From Archilochus colubris (Eukaryota > Chordata > Aves > Apodiformes > Trochilidae): a stretch of DNA of 64,000 nucleotides. Of the stretch, positions 1-14,500 are shown in pieces. How positions within the stretch are numbered: the stretch's first letter is position 1; each line of letters opens with the position of its first letter. The stretch is taken from positions 30,427,121-30,491,120 of the forward strand of contig CM041085.1 of the NCBI GenBank assembly GCA_023079485.1. The letters are read 5' to 3'. The notes beneath the pieces are model-generated. The model made no database searches, was not told the DNA's origin, and was given only the letters and a program-made list of their open reading frames with translations. A program made the translations under genes and the position numbers.

Positions 1-3000
1 CTTTTTTGAGCCTCCCATGAAAGTGACACAAATGAAGAGAAACAGAAATAAATAAATAAATGGGGAAGCAACATGTCTATTCATTGCTGCAATAACTTAA
101 ATGGAAAAAGACACACCATTAAAAGAGAAAGGACCTTAAAAGCATATCACTAGACCACTAGGCTTGCCTGGTACTTTGCTGTAAAAGCTAGGGATCATCA
201 GGCTGTGTGCTGAAAGCTTCTCCATTCAGCAGGACTCAAAAAACCAGTTCCAACCTTTTGTTATGAGTCTAGCCAGAAAGATGCTTTTTAATGGGCTTTC
301 AGGCTTGATTTTGGAAATATCATAGTGTCACTTATGAGAAAAGTAGAACAAATAATAGCATTTATCTTAAACATAGCCATCTCAGGCTCATTACACCATA
401 GTTGTCATGTGCTGCCTGTCTATTAAGGTATCTTCCAAAGTGATGGCATTCTTACCAGGAAAATTTGCCAAGCATGTCTGAAGAATGATTAACTGTTTAT
501 ATAATATTTCAGTTTCTCTATCTATTGCAGCTTCTGATCTCCTTTAGTTTATGTTTTGAATATCACGTCAAAAAACTACTTTATTGCCCCCATTTGGTAA
601 AAATAGCCTCTGTATCTGAAGAAGGCTAATGTCTACTTTGCATCTACACTAGTATAATGGCACTTGGGAGATTATGGATTAGTTGCTCCAGATTAAGAGA
701 AATTCATCTTTTCAAGAGGCTATGGGATGTGAGGTTTGTTGCTGGATTAAGTTTTGGGGGTTTTGGTGTGGTTTTGGGTTTTTTTTTAGGCATTGTCTTC
801 CTGCCTTTCCCAAAGCAAACATACAAATGTAAAGCCTGTGAACTGCAGGTGGGCTCAGAGCTCACCGGGTGATTGATGTCAGCTGTCACTTCACAACACG
901 TTCTAGTGAGCAACAGAGTACACCATTTATCATGGGGTGAAAAACATTGACTTGCTTGCATATAATTTTGGTGATAGAACCTGACTTGGTGCTGAAGACA
1001 CAAGTAATACCATTCTCTTGACCACAGTTTAGCCTCCATAAACTCACTTGAGCTTTCAGACACTCAGAGCTAAGCTACTAGAAAAGCTACAGCAGGAAAC
1101 CAGAATGAGATTATTCATGAAATCTGAGGTCAGTCCCTTAAATCTACATGGTTTCTGAGCCTCACTGACCCAAATCACAGTTTTTTTGGCATGATAGAGC
1201 ATAAACCATCTTTCTTTTTGCTGCGAATTGCCAGCTAGGACCCTGTAGTAGATACCTCTGTGGTTAACACGTAAGCACTCCCTGAGCTGCAGTGAAGCCA
1301 TGTAAGGGAGGATGGAGCCCAGAGAAAGGAAGCAGAAAAGCTGAGACAGCAGATGGAAGTGCTTTTGGATTGGAAAACAAGGTGCAAACCTGCAAGTTCC
1401 TGCATCATGGCATATGTCACCCTCTTGAGGTAGAAAGTAAACTGCCCTCTGCTTCTGCTGAAGAGTAATTCTGACTCATTTAGGAAATACAATGCATCCA
1501 AGCTATTGCTCGGCTTTTAATAGGAATTGTCACGTTGCTGCTTCTTGTTCTATACTAATTTCACATCTCAGTTCTCAGTATCAGTCTTCATGACTATCAA
1601 GCAAATAATGCAAAAAAATCTCATGCCATCCCATTCCCTCGTTCCTCATAGGGATAAAAAATTCAGGGGCAATCCATTCTGCGTTAAGAACTTTGTCTCT
1701 CATTCCTCTCATCATAAAAACAAAAGAAGGAACAAATAAATAGTAGCCATTTAACTACTTAATAAGAAATATATACAATTCTAACAGGGGATCTCTAGGT
1801 TATTCAGCAAAACCTTGTTCTCTCAACCCTCACTCAGTAGTTTCCTGTATAACTCTGCAAAAAGTCCCACCAAACCCCTGTGCACTCTCTTGTATGTTTA
1901 TATGGCCAGTTACAGGAAACCATCCTCCTTTCAGTATTATTTGGAAACCTGATTAATATTTCAGGTGCTTGGAGGCTAATAGAAATTTTGTGCAAGTCCA
2001 TAAAGCTACTTTCTCACTGACCAAACTATGACTTTACAAGGGCTAGGGTGAAAATCAACCAGAAATACATCTAGGCAGCCTTATTGGGTCACTTGTTAAA
2101 ATGATTACTCTTTGATGTACGCTACAGCTGCTCTTTAAATGATGCCCCTGCTCCAACAGCTCGTGTAAGACTTGCTGCTCAAAATTCACTTTCTCATTTT
2201 AAAATAACGAGTTTATGTAGCTTTCCAGTAAAATAGTAAGGGGATGGTAAATCGTGACTTATAATTCCTAGATGTACTTATGATTCAACACCCCTCGAAA
2301 GCAGCGATGCAAATAATAGATACCTGTCTTGTGTACCAGGGAAATTTCTTAATCTTTGAAGCAGAGCTTTTCATGTAGCACTCACCATCTATCACACAGT
2401 TTTGCATCTGTGATATATTCAGTTGTCCAGACAGTAAACTTTCTAGATATTTTATGTTCTGAGGTGCAGTCAGGACTAAATACCTTATTATAATACTTAG
2501 GTAAACTCGATGGTGGTCACTCCATTGCTGTAGGCCTATACAGAGGTAATTATATGAGAGTTTATGTTTCTTACATGTAAGATTTTTTTTTTGCAGAGGC
2601 ATACCTTAAAGCTCAGATATTAAAAATATTATAATATATTTGAGATATTATAATTCTCTGCATACTAGTTGACTATTTGACACTAAAAGACTGAGTGAAC
2701 CTATATCTTTTACTTCCCGTTGTGCCCAGAGGATCCCATTTCTTTACTTCAGTCATATACTTGGCTACCAGTGTATTCAAAGGGGGAATGAGCTAATCAG
2801 GAGAGGTAGCCTGAATGGCTGTGACAGAAAAGATTAAATTGTCAAAATTTCTGAATATTCTTTCTTTCTTCTCATAGTCAGGTTCTTAGAATAACCAAAT
2901 TGTTTCTTGCTACTTGGTGACTGCTTTACAGAAAAGAGTACAAGCCAGTGCCTTTGCATGTATTTGCCATGCAAGTATTATTGGTTTATTATGTGGAAAA

Positions 3001-6000
3001 GCTTTGGCAACCTAAAAAGCTTTTTTTAGTATTTATTGTAAATATTTGCTATGAGGGAAACTGTTTTCTGCTGTAAAATAAGCAGGTATACTCTACTGAA
3101 CCAGTAGTAATCAGTTAATTAGAGCCAAATTTAAGGTATTTTTTCACATCATAAAAGGCAAGAAAATATGGTTTGATACAAGAAGAACTCACAATGTATT
3201 CTCTAAATATTGGTTGTTTTTTTCCCAACAAACTGTTTACAAATCCTCTAACTTGAGCTCTGATTTATCCTCTGAATTGTTTTCCCATTTTTAGTCATAC
3301 CACAGCAGTTTTCCCTATTCATGTGGAAGCACTCAGGGCTTTTTCAGCACAACTGCTTGGAAACATGATAAATTTGGTTCCAGAGGAGAATACAAATTTA
3401 AATATAGAAAATTAGTGGTTTATATGCAAGTGGGAAATTGATTTTATAATAGAATATTTGTATTCTACTTCTAACATGCCAGGGTCTTTAGGAATGAGTT
3501 GGCAGAGTCCTGAGCAGTTCCAGTCTAGAGGCAGTGACAGAATGGTTTGTCGTGTCCCATGAGCACCTTTAACATTTTCAAAAATATTTCTACCTTGAAT
3601 ACTGAAAAAAGTCTCTCAAACACAGTAACCCTTTCTAAATGGAAAATGTAGAAATTTGGTTAAACTAATTAAAACACTGGTGTTTTGAAATTGCTTAATT
3701 TTGATTGCCAATATAAAGTGATTAATTTCAATCCAAAGGTTTCTTTAAATGAAAAATTGGCTTCCATTAATACAAAACAAAATAAAACAAACCAAAACCA
3801 TATCAGTGACATATTTGGCAACTTCCAAACTTTCTTGAAAATAATTTTTTAAGATGAGATACATTACAAATAATTGCTTCAGTAGTCAGTTCAGACCAGC
3901 ATGGACTTTTCTAAATAATGTTTAATTGAAAAAGTCCTGACCAGGCCTGGTCTAGATTGATGTGGACTTGGCTAACAGTTAGACTTTGTTCAAAATAAAT
4001 ATGATATTTACAGAGTCCAATGAAGAAAAACAAGCTGGGGAGTGAGGGCATAAAACTGAGGTGATGTTATATAAGGCAGCTTCTTTCCCGGAAAAATCTC
4101 ATAGTGAGCAGAAGGCATTACTGATTCTGTTTGCTGCTGCAGCAAGGGGAACTGGCGTGGAATATTGCTTCATGCCCTGGCTGTGGAAAGTATCTGCTCT
4201 TATTAATGTGCTCTCTCCAGGACATAACAGTAGTTTATCAACATGCACAGTACCAGTGGTTAAAAAGTTGAAATTTTACAGAAAATGAGAGTCATCAATA
4301 TCTCATTTTGATGAAAAAAAGATGAAAAGCTGGATTTCTCTTTATGGAATAGCCTTTGTGACAGTGTTGCCTACGAAACAGCTTATGTTCTTCTAATTGA
4401 AGGGCTACAGAAAACTATGCACAGAGTTGCAGAGCTTCATGTTCCTATTGAAATACCTTAACAGAATAATTACTTTGCCAATTACAAATTAGCACTGCTT
4501 ATAAAGCATCTCCACATTTTCAGACTAAGTTGTCAAGAAAAAAAAAATAATGGGGGTGTTCTCTGCTGCCTCTGTACCTCCCACCACCTTTTTTTACTAG
4601 CACAGCTGCCTCGCTAGCAGAGGAGGTGTTAAGGTTCACTAAGACAGCAGCAGCACTTGCAGCTGGGGCTGTAACTGTGGAGGTGGAAAAAGGGCAATGA
4701 TAAGAGCAGTATCAAAAGAGTTGGGTACATGTAGGATGAGTGGGAATTTCTGCACTCCTGAGGAGAGGAAATGAGATGCTGGAGAGATTTCAAATCCTTT
4801 TCATTCCTCAAAATCAACTCTGTGCTAGAGCGCAACAGGACAGTAGTGATTACAGCCTCCCTGTGCAATTCCAGCTTTCTAGTTGGAATTATTTTCACAG
4901 CCATTTTGGGGGCAAACATAATTAATCTTTTCCTCACGCACTTGAGAATGCATTGGGATACTCTCCAAGTCTCATATTCAGCAGACACCTTTGCTCCCTG
5001 GGGAGGATTTATTCACTGCCACAAATCACTCACTCTGAATATCCTAATCGATATGTTTCAAGAGAGTTTGAAGAAATGATAGAAAGCTACAGTGAATAAT
5101 TCTTTACTTAGAAAAAAAAATACCAACAAACTCTCTTGAGTTTGTTGCACTATGCATAATTCTGAAGCAGAACTGACAAAATGGACAGAGACCCCCTGAA
5201 TACCTGATTTCCTAAAGCATCCAGTCTTCAATGGGAATTTTAGGGAACAATAAACCAAAAAAAAATACAGAAGAAACTCAGATTTTTAGTGTAGTGGCAG
5301 AAGATTTTATTTCAACCACAACAGTAAAAACAGTCTCCTTTTCATAGGCCTTACTGACACTAAAGCCCTAGATGTACCACATGGACAAGATATCACTGTC
5401 CTAGACTGAGCAGGTAAATGAGCACACTGAGTATGACAACTCTCTTTTCCTGAGGACAGAAAGAGGACATGAATATCACTGTTACAGGAATACCTGTATA
5501 TGACCTGTATATATACCTGTATATACCTGAAATGCCCATGTATTTATTAAAATTAGTTTGTCTTTTGTATATATGGGTCAGTAGGAACTGGCAGGGGAGA
5601 GGGAAGAAAGAACACGGGGAGTATCGTGGCTATGAGTTACTTGACCCAGCTGCAGCTCAATTTACTTCATCCTACCAAAAGTCTGATTGACATGGAGACT
5701 GTTCTTGAACTGCTGAATGAGAAACAGGCACAGAGAAGGAATCTTTAGAAGTGCTGGGGTGACTGGCATTCCTGATTTGTGCAAGAAAACACACCTCTCA
5801 CTGACACCTCTCCAAAGAACGAACACCTGCAGTAGGGGCAGCCAAGTAGTCGTACTTACCACTAAACAGGGAGATCAGAATTTGGCCTTTTGCTACTAAA
5901 GCACCAATTCATGAATACAAATAATACTTTTAGTATAGGCAATTAAAATAATAAGTGATGTGATTAGGAAAGGACCCACTCCAGCAGAATTGTTCTTCTG

Positions 6001-7516
6001 AATTGATTTGAAATTGAGAAGACCACAAAGCTGATAGAAGTGCCAGTAGAGATTTTCAGCCCCTCTTCTGGTTCTAAACCTGGGCAGCAATCACAATATC
6101 AGTCCACTGGAAATCTGACTTATTTAAATATTTGCATTCATCTCACATGATTGAAATAATTGCAAAACTTCTGAACTGTGATTTAGAAATACCAAAGCAT
6201 CATTTGAATAGCTCCGATCACAGTATTCCAGGTGTAGATTAGCAGCCTTCCCTTGCATCCAGATCTTCTCTACCACTGTTTCCCATTATGTAATGGGACT
6301 TCAGTGACACATAACGGGACTTGGGCAGTGAGAGAAAAACAGTGCATCATAGAAGACAAATCTAGACAATGCTCCCAGCATTTGAGAAGTTGATGAATCA
6401 TGGGATCAGTGGCAGAAACAGTCTCATGTTGAATTGACCAAAGTCTGAAAGGGGGGACTGATTCCACCAACCAGAAACATAGAACATATCCAGCAAAATC
6501 TTTCCACTGCTACCACACCCCTGGAAACCTGTAATGTTGCAAAAATGTCGTTTTCCAGCAGTCACAGGGAAATTCTGATTAGTCCTTGGCAGAACCAGAT
6601 TAAATATTGTCTGGTAATTTGCAGCAACACTAAATGATTTTTTCTGCGGAATCTTTTTACATTTTTTAGTCTATATAATATTAAAATATCTCTGAAAAGG
6701 TTTGCTATCATGATCAGCATTTCATTTGAGTCTGTTTTCCTAGGGAAGAAGTGCAGTCATAGTTGTGCATATTATTGAGTAATTCACAAGTGTTCAGGAT
6801 AGAACAGGTTACTTGGAAGGTGGGTTTTTTTTTATGAATAAAGAAGTCACAAGTAGGATACCTGGTGACTTCATGAAAAAGAGTGGCCATCTAGATCACC
6901 TGCATAATATTTAATAAGCCAGTTTTTGGTTCAGCCAAATTAGCCTTCATGTTGGAGCACATGGTATCAATGGAGTCCGTGGCTTCTAGGTTCTCACCAC
7001 TTTCATTAACTATATTCACATTATGTGTAATGATTAATCAACTTGACAAAAATTGCCTGGCAACATGCCTTTAACCACTTCCTGCTTGTGTTTCATTAAA
7101 AGTACTGCCTTTACATGGCAGGGAAGGGTGGCAGATGTATTTACATACAAACAGAAAAAACAATCTCCCTCGTGTTGCCATGTTCCCCCTGCAGTAATTG
7201 CTAACGGAGTTATCTCAGCCCATACTGGGGGATCTTATTTCCATGCAGAATGGCTTCCTTAGGAGGACTTGGTGGGGGATGGAGCTGCACATTTGGCTTG
7301 GGGTAGGTAAGTCACGCAACATCCTTAAAAGGGATTCCCACTGCAGGCAGGGACCCACTCAATGTAGACAAAGTAATGGAAACTTACCCCAGCTTTAGGG
7401 GAAGAAAGGAGCAGATCTTCCTCTGATGAGAGCTGAAACTCTGGAAATGGAGGCTAATGGAGAAGTTTCAGAGATTCCTTCATTTTGGCAGGAATTGGTG
7501 TTATCTGAATAAGAAG
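1..7516 (+). other. RGS17: RGS17 intron 1, left part; no gene seen
   Basis: No open reading frame here resembles a known protein; all are short and scattered over both strands, as expected by chance in AT-rich DNA. There is no CpG-rich stretch that could be a promoter. Because the first coding exon of RGS17 lies at 24595 with a splice acceptor before it, and the human gene as I recall has a distant 5' non-coding exon, I infer that this is intron 1. Only simple-sequence patches stand out: a T/G-rich run at about 745-790 and the small tandem repeat near 5490. Confidence 0.6.
5490..5529. repeat. Short degenerate tandem repeat, core ACCTGTATAT
   Basis: The decamer-like core ACCTGTATAT occurs three times, followed by a final ACCTG, spaced 12 to 14 bases apart. 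This is a small, impure microsatellite-like tract in an intron. No function is suggested. Confidence 0.6.
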
Positions 7517-8543
7517 TGTCTTGGGTTAGTGCAGTGTTTTTTTTTTTAAATCGGGGTGGGCCACAGGGGTGGCTCATGTGAGAATCTGCTGGAAGCTGCC
7601 CCAGTTCCAATCCTGGCCTCACCTCTGCCCAAAGCAGAGCAGATATTGAAAGCTGATTGCACCTCTCTGAATAACACATTCAAGAAAGGGGAAACTGCAA
7701 AAATATTAAAAAAGGACCTGCAGAGCAGAGGAAAGGATGAAATGAGAGAGCAATACCAGAGTCTGTGAAGACCAAAAGTCTGTGAAGAAGGAGGGGGAAA
7801 GGTGCCCAAGCACCACAGCCCACAGTGGGATGGCAGCTGTCCCCTGCTTCTTCCCTGAAGAAGCACGGTAAATGTGGATTTGTAGCTCCTGGAGCATCAC
7901 AGGTGGGCAAACATGCAGTGGCAGCCTGTGCAGGATCATGGAGAGGGGTAGATGTGGATCTGCAGCCATGGAGTACCCCGTGTCAGGGGAGGTGACTGCT
8001 CCCGCAGCAGCCATGACTCTGTGTGCAGCCCGGGCGGGAGCAGTCTGTGCCTGAGGGACTGCACCTGAGGGAGGGACTCACATTGGAGAAGTTCATGAGG
8101 GGCTCTCTTTCATGAGAGGGACCCCGAGTTGGATCTGGGAAAGGCTGTGAGGAGTCCTCCACCTGAGGAGGGAAGAGAGGCAGAAACACCGTGTGGGGAA
8201 CTGACCCTAAATCCTGACTCTTCATCCCTCTGTGTCCTGAGGAGGAGGCAGCAGGGAAGTGATCCAGGCCCAGGAAGAAGGGAGGCTGGGGGGAAAAGTA
8301 TTAAGATCTGGTCATGTTTTCTCTTTTCCTTGTAGATTAAATTAGTTCCTTTTTTTTTTTTTCCTTCCCAAGTTGAACCTGTCTGTTTTTTGCCTGTTAC
8401 CATAGATGAGGAATGAAAACCTCCCTGTCCTTATCTGGATTACTGAGCCTTTGGGTGGATTTTCTCCTCCCTGTCCCCACCGCAAGCAGTGGGGGCGAGT
8501 GAGCAGTGGCCTGGTTGGTACCGACTGGGCCTAAGCCACAACA
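7517..8543 (+). mobile_element. Solo LTR-like element of an avian endogenous retrovirus family
   Basis: The element begins TGTCTTGGGTTAG and ends CTAAGCCACAACA. These ends form the imperfect inverted repeat with TG...CA termini typical of retroviral LTRs. The flanks are GAAG on both sides (7513-7516 and 8544-8547), consistent with a 4-bp target duplication. The interior resembles an LTR family I remember from bird genomes: a region around 8030-8130 with repeated 'gagggactg/gagggactc' phrases, a purine-rich stretch, an ATTAAA-type poly(A) signal at 8336-8341 followed by a T-rich run, and a motif near 8420-8450 resembling 'CTCCCTGTCCTTATCT'. No gag, pol or env reading frame is present, so it reads as a solo LTR left by recombination. 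I cannot name the family. An unrelated terminal-repeat element is less likely, given the internal similarity. Confidence 0.68.
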
Positions 8544-11500
8544 GAAGATGGACAGAAGCATTCATGACTCTGAGAGCAGATGGTGCTGAAAAACCCATTG
8601 GGTTTTGTTGGTTTTGCTAATTTGAGTGTAGATGGTTAACTACCAGGCTGTGTTCAAAACATGAGCAATGCACAGAAATGAGCCCCAGAAACAATGTACT
8701 TTTTAACAAAAAGATACTACATGCAACTAAAAATGGAGGTAGTGACTGGTCTAGCTGTCAAGGGTAGTTTTTCAGAAGGTGAGTTCTGATACAAAACCAA
8801 ACTAGGACTGTGATGTGGGGCAAACCCCTTGGCCTCCTGAAATATCTGGAATTCATAGCAATATGTTTACTGATGGGCAAAGGAAGTGTCCCTGCCTGAA
8901 GTTTTGAATAATAAACAACACTTTGAGACTGTGGAAGATGTGGACAAACACAAAATGCATTTAAAATTAGACCTGACTTTGAAAAGCACTCAGACCTCAA
9001 AGTCCACCATAGGCAGCATCCTGCAAACAACAGATGTACAGCTGCCCTGTATGGAATAATTGAAGGAACTGTGTTGAAATATGCCCTTAGGAAGACTTTA
9101 CAACCTGTCAGTCAACTGAAGAATGCTTCCCAACTGTCTGAGACAGCCCTGGAATAAAAAATGACTGGATTCTTAACACAGATATATGGAATTCTGTTAT
9201 TCTACGTTGAAAGCTGATGCACAAGTTAGTATAGAGCTGACAGTATCTCAGAAAGAAAAGCAAGAGATAGTAACAGGTAATGAGGAACAGGGTTTTCAAG
9301 GTGACACTTCCCCCATGACAGAACAGATAAATAACAGAAAAATTAGTGCCCACGGTGCTGCTGCAGAAAAGCATTCTTGATAGGGCTAATCTCTTTTATA
9401 TCTTTTCTTCTTTGCATGCTGTCCTTCCCTCAGAAGAGGCTTCAAGTGGCCTCCAGTGGAATAGTAGAATGGGGACTTCTGCCCCTGTGGGTGCCATTGG
9501 ATGCCTGTGACAACAGCCTCAGTTTTTGCACATCTGTGAGCTCCTCTGTGCAGCACATAGCAGTTTTTTTTCATCAGTTATCTCCAAGCATAACCAAGTA
9601 ATTCTATTGAGATTTCTTCATTCTTCTTGTCTATAATGAGGAATGAAGCCCCCTCAAGAGATGTTTATTGGAACTAGCAAGGACTGGCAGACTGGCATTA
9701 GGCATACTGACTTATGTCAAGTGTGCTGGGGAGAAATGCTGAGTTTTGCTTTCTCAGTTGTGTGCTCACTGAATGTGCTTAAACTTTGCAAGAGGCATGA
9801 GTCAAATATAAAGCCTAATATGAAAGCATCATTTAGTTTGAGAGTAGTGGTCTCTTTTACTGAGATACTGTGTTTAATGTCCCTCTGTGAAGCCTTTGTT
9901 ATTTATCTTTGCACACCATTCAGGTATCAACAAGGAAAGACATATAGTAGATTTCTGTGGCAGTAGAGTTGTGTTAAATATTCATCTTTCAATGAATTCC
10001 CCTGTCCTCAATGGGTAATGATTTATTTAGATGTAGGAAGTATGGTTTTTGCTTCCTGAAAGCTAGAATTCCACAGGAATCTCTGATCCACATTGTGCAA
10101 CCTTAGAAACCACCCATACGATGCAACCTTACATCTAGCACTTTACACACAGGTAGGTTTGTGGAAAAAATAAAGCAGTTCCATACATTTTTCTGTGATT
10201 TATGCATTTTTAAAAAGATTCCATCCCAAAAATCTTTTCTACCCAAGAAGCTTTTAAGAGTAAAAATGTTTTTGAGATGTTCACCTCCTTTGGGGTGAGA
10301 CCTTCATCTTCATTTTGCTTCAAATTAAAGAAGTTTTTAAGGTTCAGTGGATGACATATTACAACCACTGGATGTTTCTGAAAGTCCTATCATACCTAAC
10401 ATGTGTTTTTCAAAAGAGGAAAGATACGTCTTGGTCCGTAACAAGCTCTGCTTGCTACTAGCCTTATGCCTTAATTTCCAGGCTACTCAAAAAGTCTTCA
10501 TTATTCTTTTATTGTAAAGATTTTTGGAAGAAAGGATACTATAAGTAACTGGTGTAAGGATTTTAGAGCAACCGATTCCATATTTATTTCTGATAACATA
10601 TAAATATTATAGAATGACATATTCTACTCTTTGCCTCAGTGGAATCCATTGAGCTGGAATTCCCTTTACCAGGAATGTTTTGAACTTTTTTTCTTATGAG
10701 ACTAAAGAAAAAATTCTAAAGAAACCTTTTTAATTTTTGCTTTAAAAAAGAAACTGAAGTAGTTTCTAATGTTAGACCTCCTCCTTAACCTGCTGTGAAG
10801 CTTGGTAACATCAATTTTTTTTTTCTAGTTTTATTGCATAAGTTTTTTTCCCCTCCCCAAAGCACGCGATGAAGCTGCAATTTGGCAGGACTGCATGTAG
10901 CCTAAATACATAAAACAAAAACATGGTTTGGTCTGGTTCTGCTTTTCTCAATATAGCAGGACTAGACAGCAACCACTATTCTTCTCCTTCCACAACCTTC
11001 ATCCTCTGCCTAAATTATATCATTACAGGTATAATTTTTTTTTAATTCAGCAAGAAAACTCCCTAAATTTATTTCATGGGTTAGAGGAAATACAGCTCTT
11101 TATGCAAAGCCCTCTATTTTATATATATATATATTTATGTTATGAAATACTAGCTAAAAGGATGCTGATGAACTTCTCTCATGGAGCTTATGGTCTGTGT
11201 AGCAGTAACCAAGGACATCAGACAGGCTGCACTGCCACTGAGCAGAGCTTTTATAGGAAGAGAGAAGACATTCCAGACACACACATCAAGCTTCACTCAG
11301 TGATCTGTGAAGAGAATGCTCCAAGAGGTCTTGTCTTCTGATATTCAGGGATTTATTTGTCTAAATTAAATGGGTTCACCCTATCCCCTTGCATACTCAA
11401 CTGGAAGAGCTACTTTGATACCTTGGTGTACAGTAACACAGGTGGTGATTGTAAATCTATGCTATTGCTCAGCTTAAGAGGAGAGAGCTTGTAAATGTAC

Positions 11501-14500
11501 AGATCTGACTAGACCATACCAAAATCTGCATATTTCCAGAGATTTCACAGTTTTCTTGTTTTCACACCATGTTTTCAGTCCTTTATGTATCAGTGGTAGA
11601 TTTTTTTTTTAATCCCAGTACAATAAATACACTTGAATTATGATAAATCATGAAATTTATATTATGAGAAATTATCAAGTTCCATCCCTGAAAGTTTATA
11701 AAAATCAGGTGTTGAAAAAAACCTTGTACTCTAGAATTTTTTAAAAATTTACTTACGAGTGGCCTTTGAAAGGTTTTTCTGCCTTTGGCTATATTTTGCT
11801 CTTTTCTGGGCAGCAAAAGATTTACAATTTTTTTTCATTTCTTAAGCATTGAAGCAAATGCAGAAACACCACAACCTTCACTAAACAACTTATGCTTCAG
11901 GTAGTAGTATTTCTGTTCCTTAAGACAAAGAAAGGAGGAAACAAGTTAACTTCTGGAATATTACTTAATATTGATACATGTCCTCCAAATTCAAATATCC
12001 CTTCCCAGAGTGGAAAATGGTGGATTCTTTCCATGCATTTTTGCATTTAACATTAGTAAAAATGCTAAAAGAGTAAACTCACATGCTAGGTAGGGTTAAA
12101 AAAACAAACCAAACAAACAAACCACACAAAAAAACAAACCAACCAACCAAACAGAAACAAAAAAACTGCTGTATTATTTGCAGGAGACATAATTTTTTCT
12201 TTTCTTTTGGTGAATATGAAAGAACATAGGCACAGCTTGCAATGAAATTTTTTTGACTGGTGTGTTTGGAAATCTGCGTTTTCAAAACTGACAGAATCAT
12301 AGTTGGTTTTGTTTGCTTTCTCTGAACCTCCATGCATCCTTTCTAGCACACAATATGCTAATTGATTTTAGGGACTCCTCACACTAGTTTCAAAGCATCT
12401 CAAGCCCTGTGCTTTAATGTACTATTTTGAGAATGCCTGTGAGCTTAAAGATACCACTTTGACTAAATTTAAGGGGGAGAGGCTGTGCTGCAGGTGTCCA
12501 CTACCTGATGTTATAAAGTACCAACAGCCACAATTTTGTGGTAGTCTGAAAGGGGACTGTGAGTAGCTCCCAAGAAACCCATTCTGCCAGGCAAGCTAGC
12601 AAACAAGACACTACAGAGGATTCAGGCAGCTGTGGTAGAAGCTTGAGTGATGAGGTAAACAGAGGAGGCTGCAGTTTCTACATGGGAATCCTTCCAACAA
12701 GGGAAGTGATAACACAAGGACAAGGGAATGGGAAAAAAACCACCATTATTCTCTCATTGAAATTACAGTAAGTAAGCTCTAGAAAGTTCTCATAATGGCA
12801 AGGGGATTTAACCTGGAATTCTGATTTTTCTTTTTCTTCACAAATCTCTATTTCCTGTGCTGCCTAATGGCTTGGACAGATGAGTCATGATGAGTCTTGC
12901 TGTAGCAGCGTTAGACAGACACCTGCCTGCTGTATTGCTCTGCAGGTTGCTGGTTTCACAGCAGAGCTCACAGACATCTGAACCAGGGAAAGCCTGAAAC
13001 CTCAGGAGTGGGAAGGCAAGAAGGCCAAGGAGAGGGAGCCGAGCTAAGACACTGGTGGAAATCAAGAGGAGACACATGGTCCTGTGGAAGTCTGTCACTC
13101 TGCTGTTGGCTGTAGTGCTGCACTGGGCTGTGCAGGTGGATACAAATTAAAGCTCCATAACAAGGTGTCATCATTTTTAAATCTCCTTTTTGCTGCTATC
13201 CAAGAGTCTTAGAAGAAAGCATCTTCAGGGCCCGAACCAGTGGCTTCCACTGCCCAGTGGTGTGCCAAGCACAGGGCATGCCTTGACTTTATGAAATCTA
13301 AGCAAAACTTTTGTGCAAAGTAAATGTTATTGCTGAGACGTTTACTTTAACATATATAGACACATATATTTACCAATGCACCCAGAATTTGAAAGTCATG
13401 TGTGTTTTAAAATTTATTTCAAAAAAGCCCCCCATTAAAATTTCGAAGCTTTGCAAGCCACATAGCTTGTCATCTCTCTGACACCCACTCTAATTTCTTA
13501 GTCAAAAACCATCCCAAACCAGTATTTAGACAGGTAAATCCATGTCTTCAGTCTTCCATATTTGTTTGTTGTCTTCCTGTTTTCCCACTCTTGTCAGCTG
13601 CCCTTTTTATTTCATTCCTGTTTTTCCTGGTATCTTTCTGAATAGCAGGAAGGGATAAAAGAGCCCTTGATAGCTTTTCCCAATCATTGTCCTGGGCTTG
13701 TGGCTGCTCTCAGCTGCTCTCACCTCTCTCCACACTGCTGAAGCCCCAACCAGGTCTCAAAACCAGGCGTGAAGCACACAGAGCCTGGGGAGGGGAAAGC
13801 AGCAATTACAGAGATGGGATGAAGACTCGAGGAAGCGTGTGGCTGCAGCACTCATTACTGAACCTCCACAAACCATTCTGCTACAAAAGAAAAGGCTCAT
13901 CTTCATTTTATAAGTAAGGAGCCCTCTCATGTGACACAACACAAAGGGTGTGAAGCTGAGTGGTAACTGCAGATAAAAAAGTGAGAGTTGCTGGATGAGA
14001 TGTGTGACTAACAGGCAAAGCAGCATCTAACATGAAACAAGCAAAAGAATCAGAACAGTGGAAGTGCAGGATTTCAGACAACAGGTCTTCTCCAAGCATG
14101 GGAAGAACAGATGCTTCTGTAAAAAGAGATGAGGAAATTAAGGTAAAGATGTGGTAAGAAGAATGGCGAAATGGGGAGTGGCCAAGACATCAATGTCAAG
14201 AATAGTGCCTGAAACACAGAAACAACTGATACTGAGTAGCAGAAAAAAAGGAGAAGGGTTTACCTTATCATACTTCTTTTTTAACCTAGCATCTAGAACC
14301 ACAGAGGGAGCAGACTCATGACAAGAAGACTAGCATGAAAACTTAGGAGAGTCCTTGTAATTTTGGAAATTACTGAAGAGTTTGCAATTTTAAAACATAC
14401 AACTTGGGTAACAGTTTGCTACAATATATAGCAAAGATTTGGGTGCAAGTAGCAGATTTCACGCTTAAGTAACAGTCTAAAATGTTCATGGCACGAGAAA

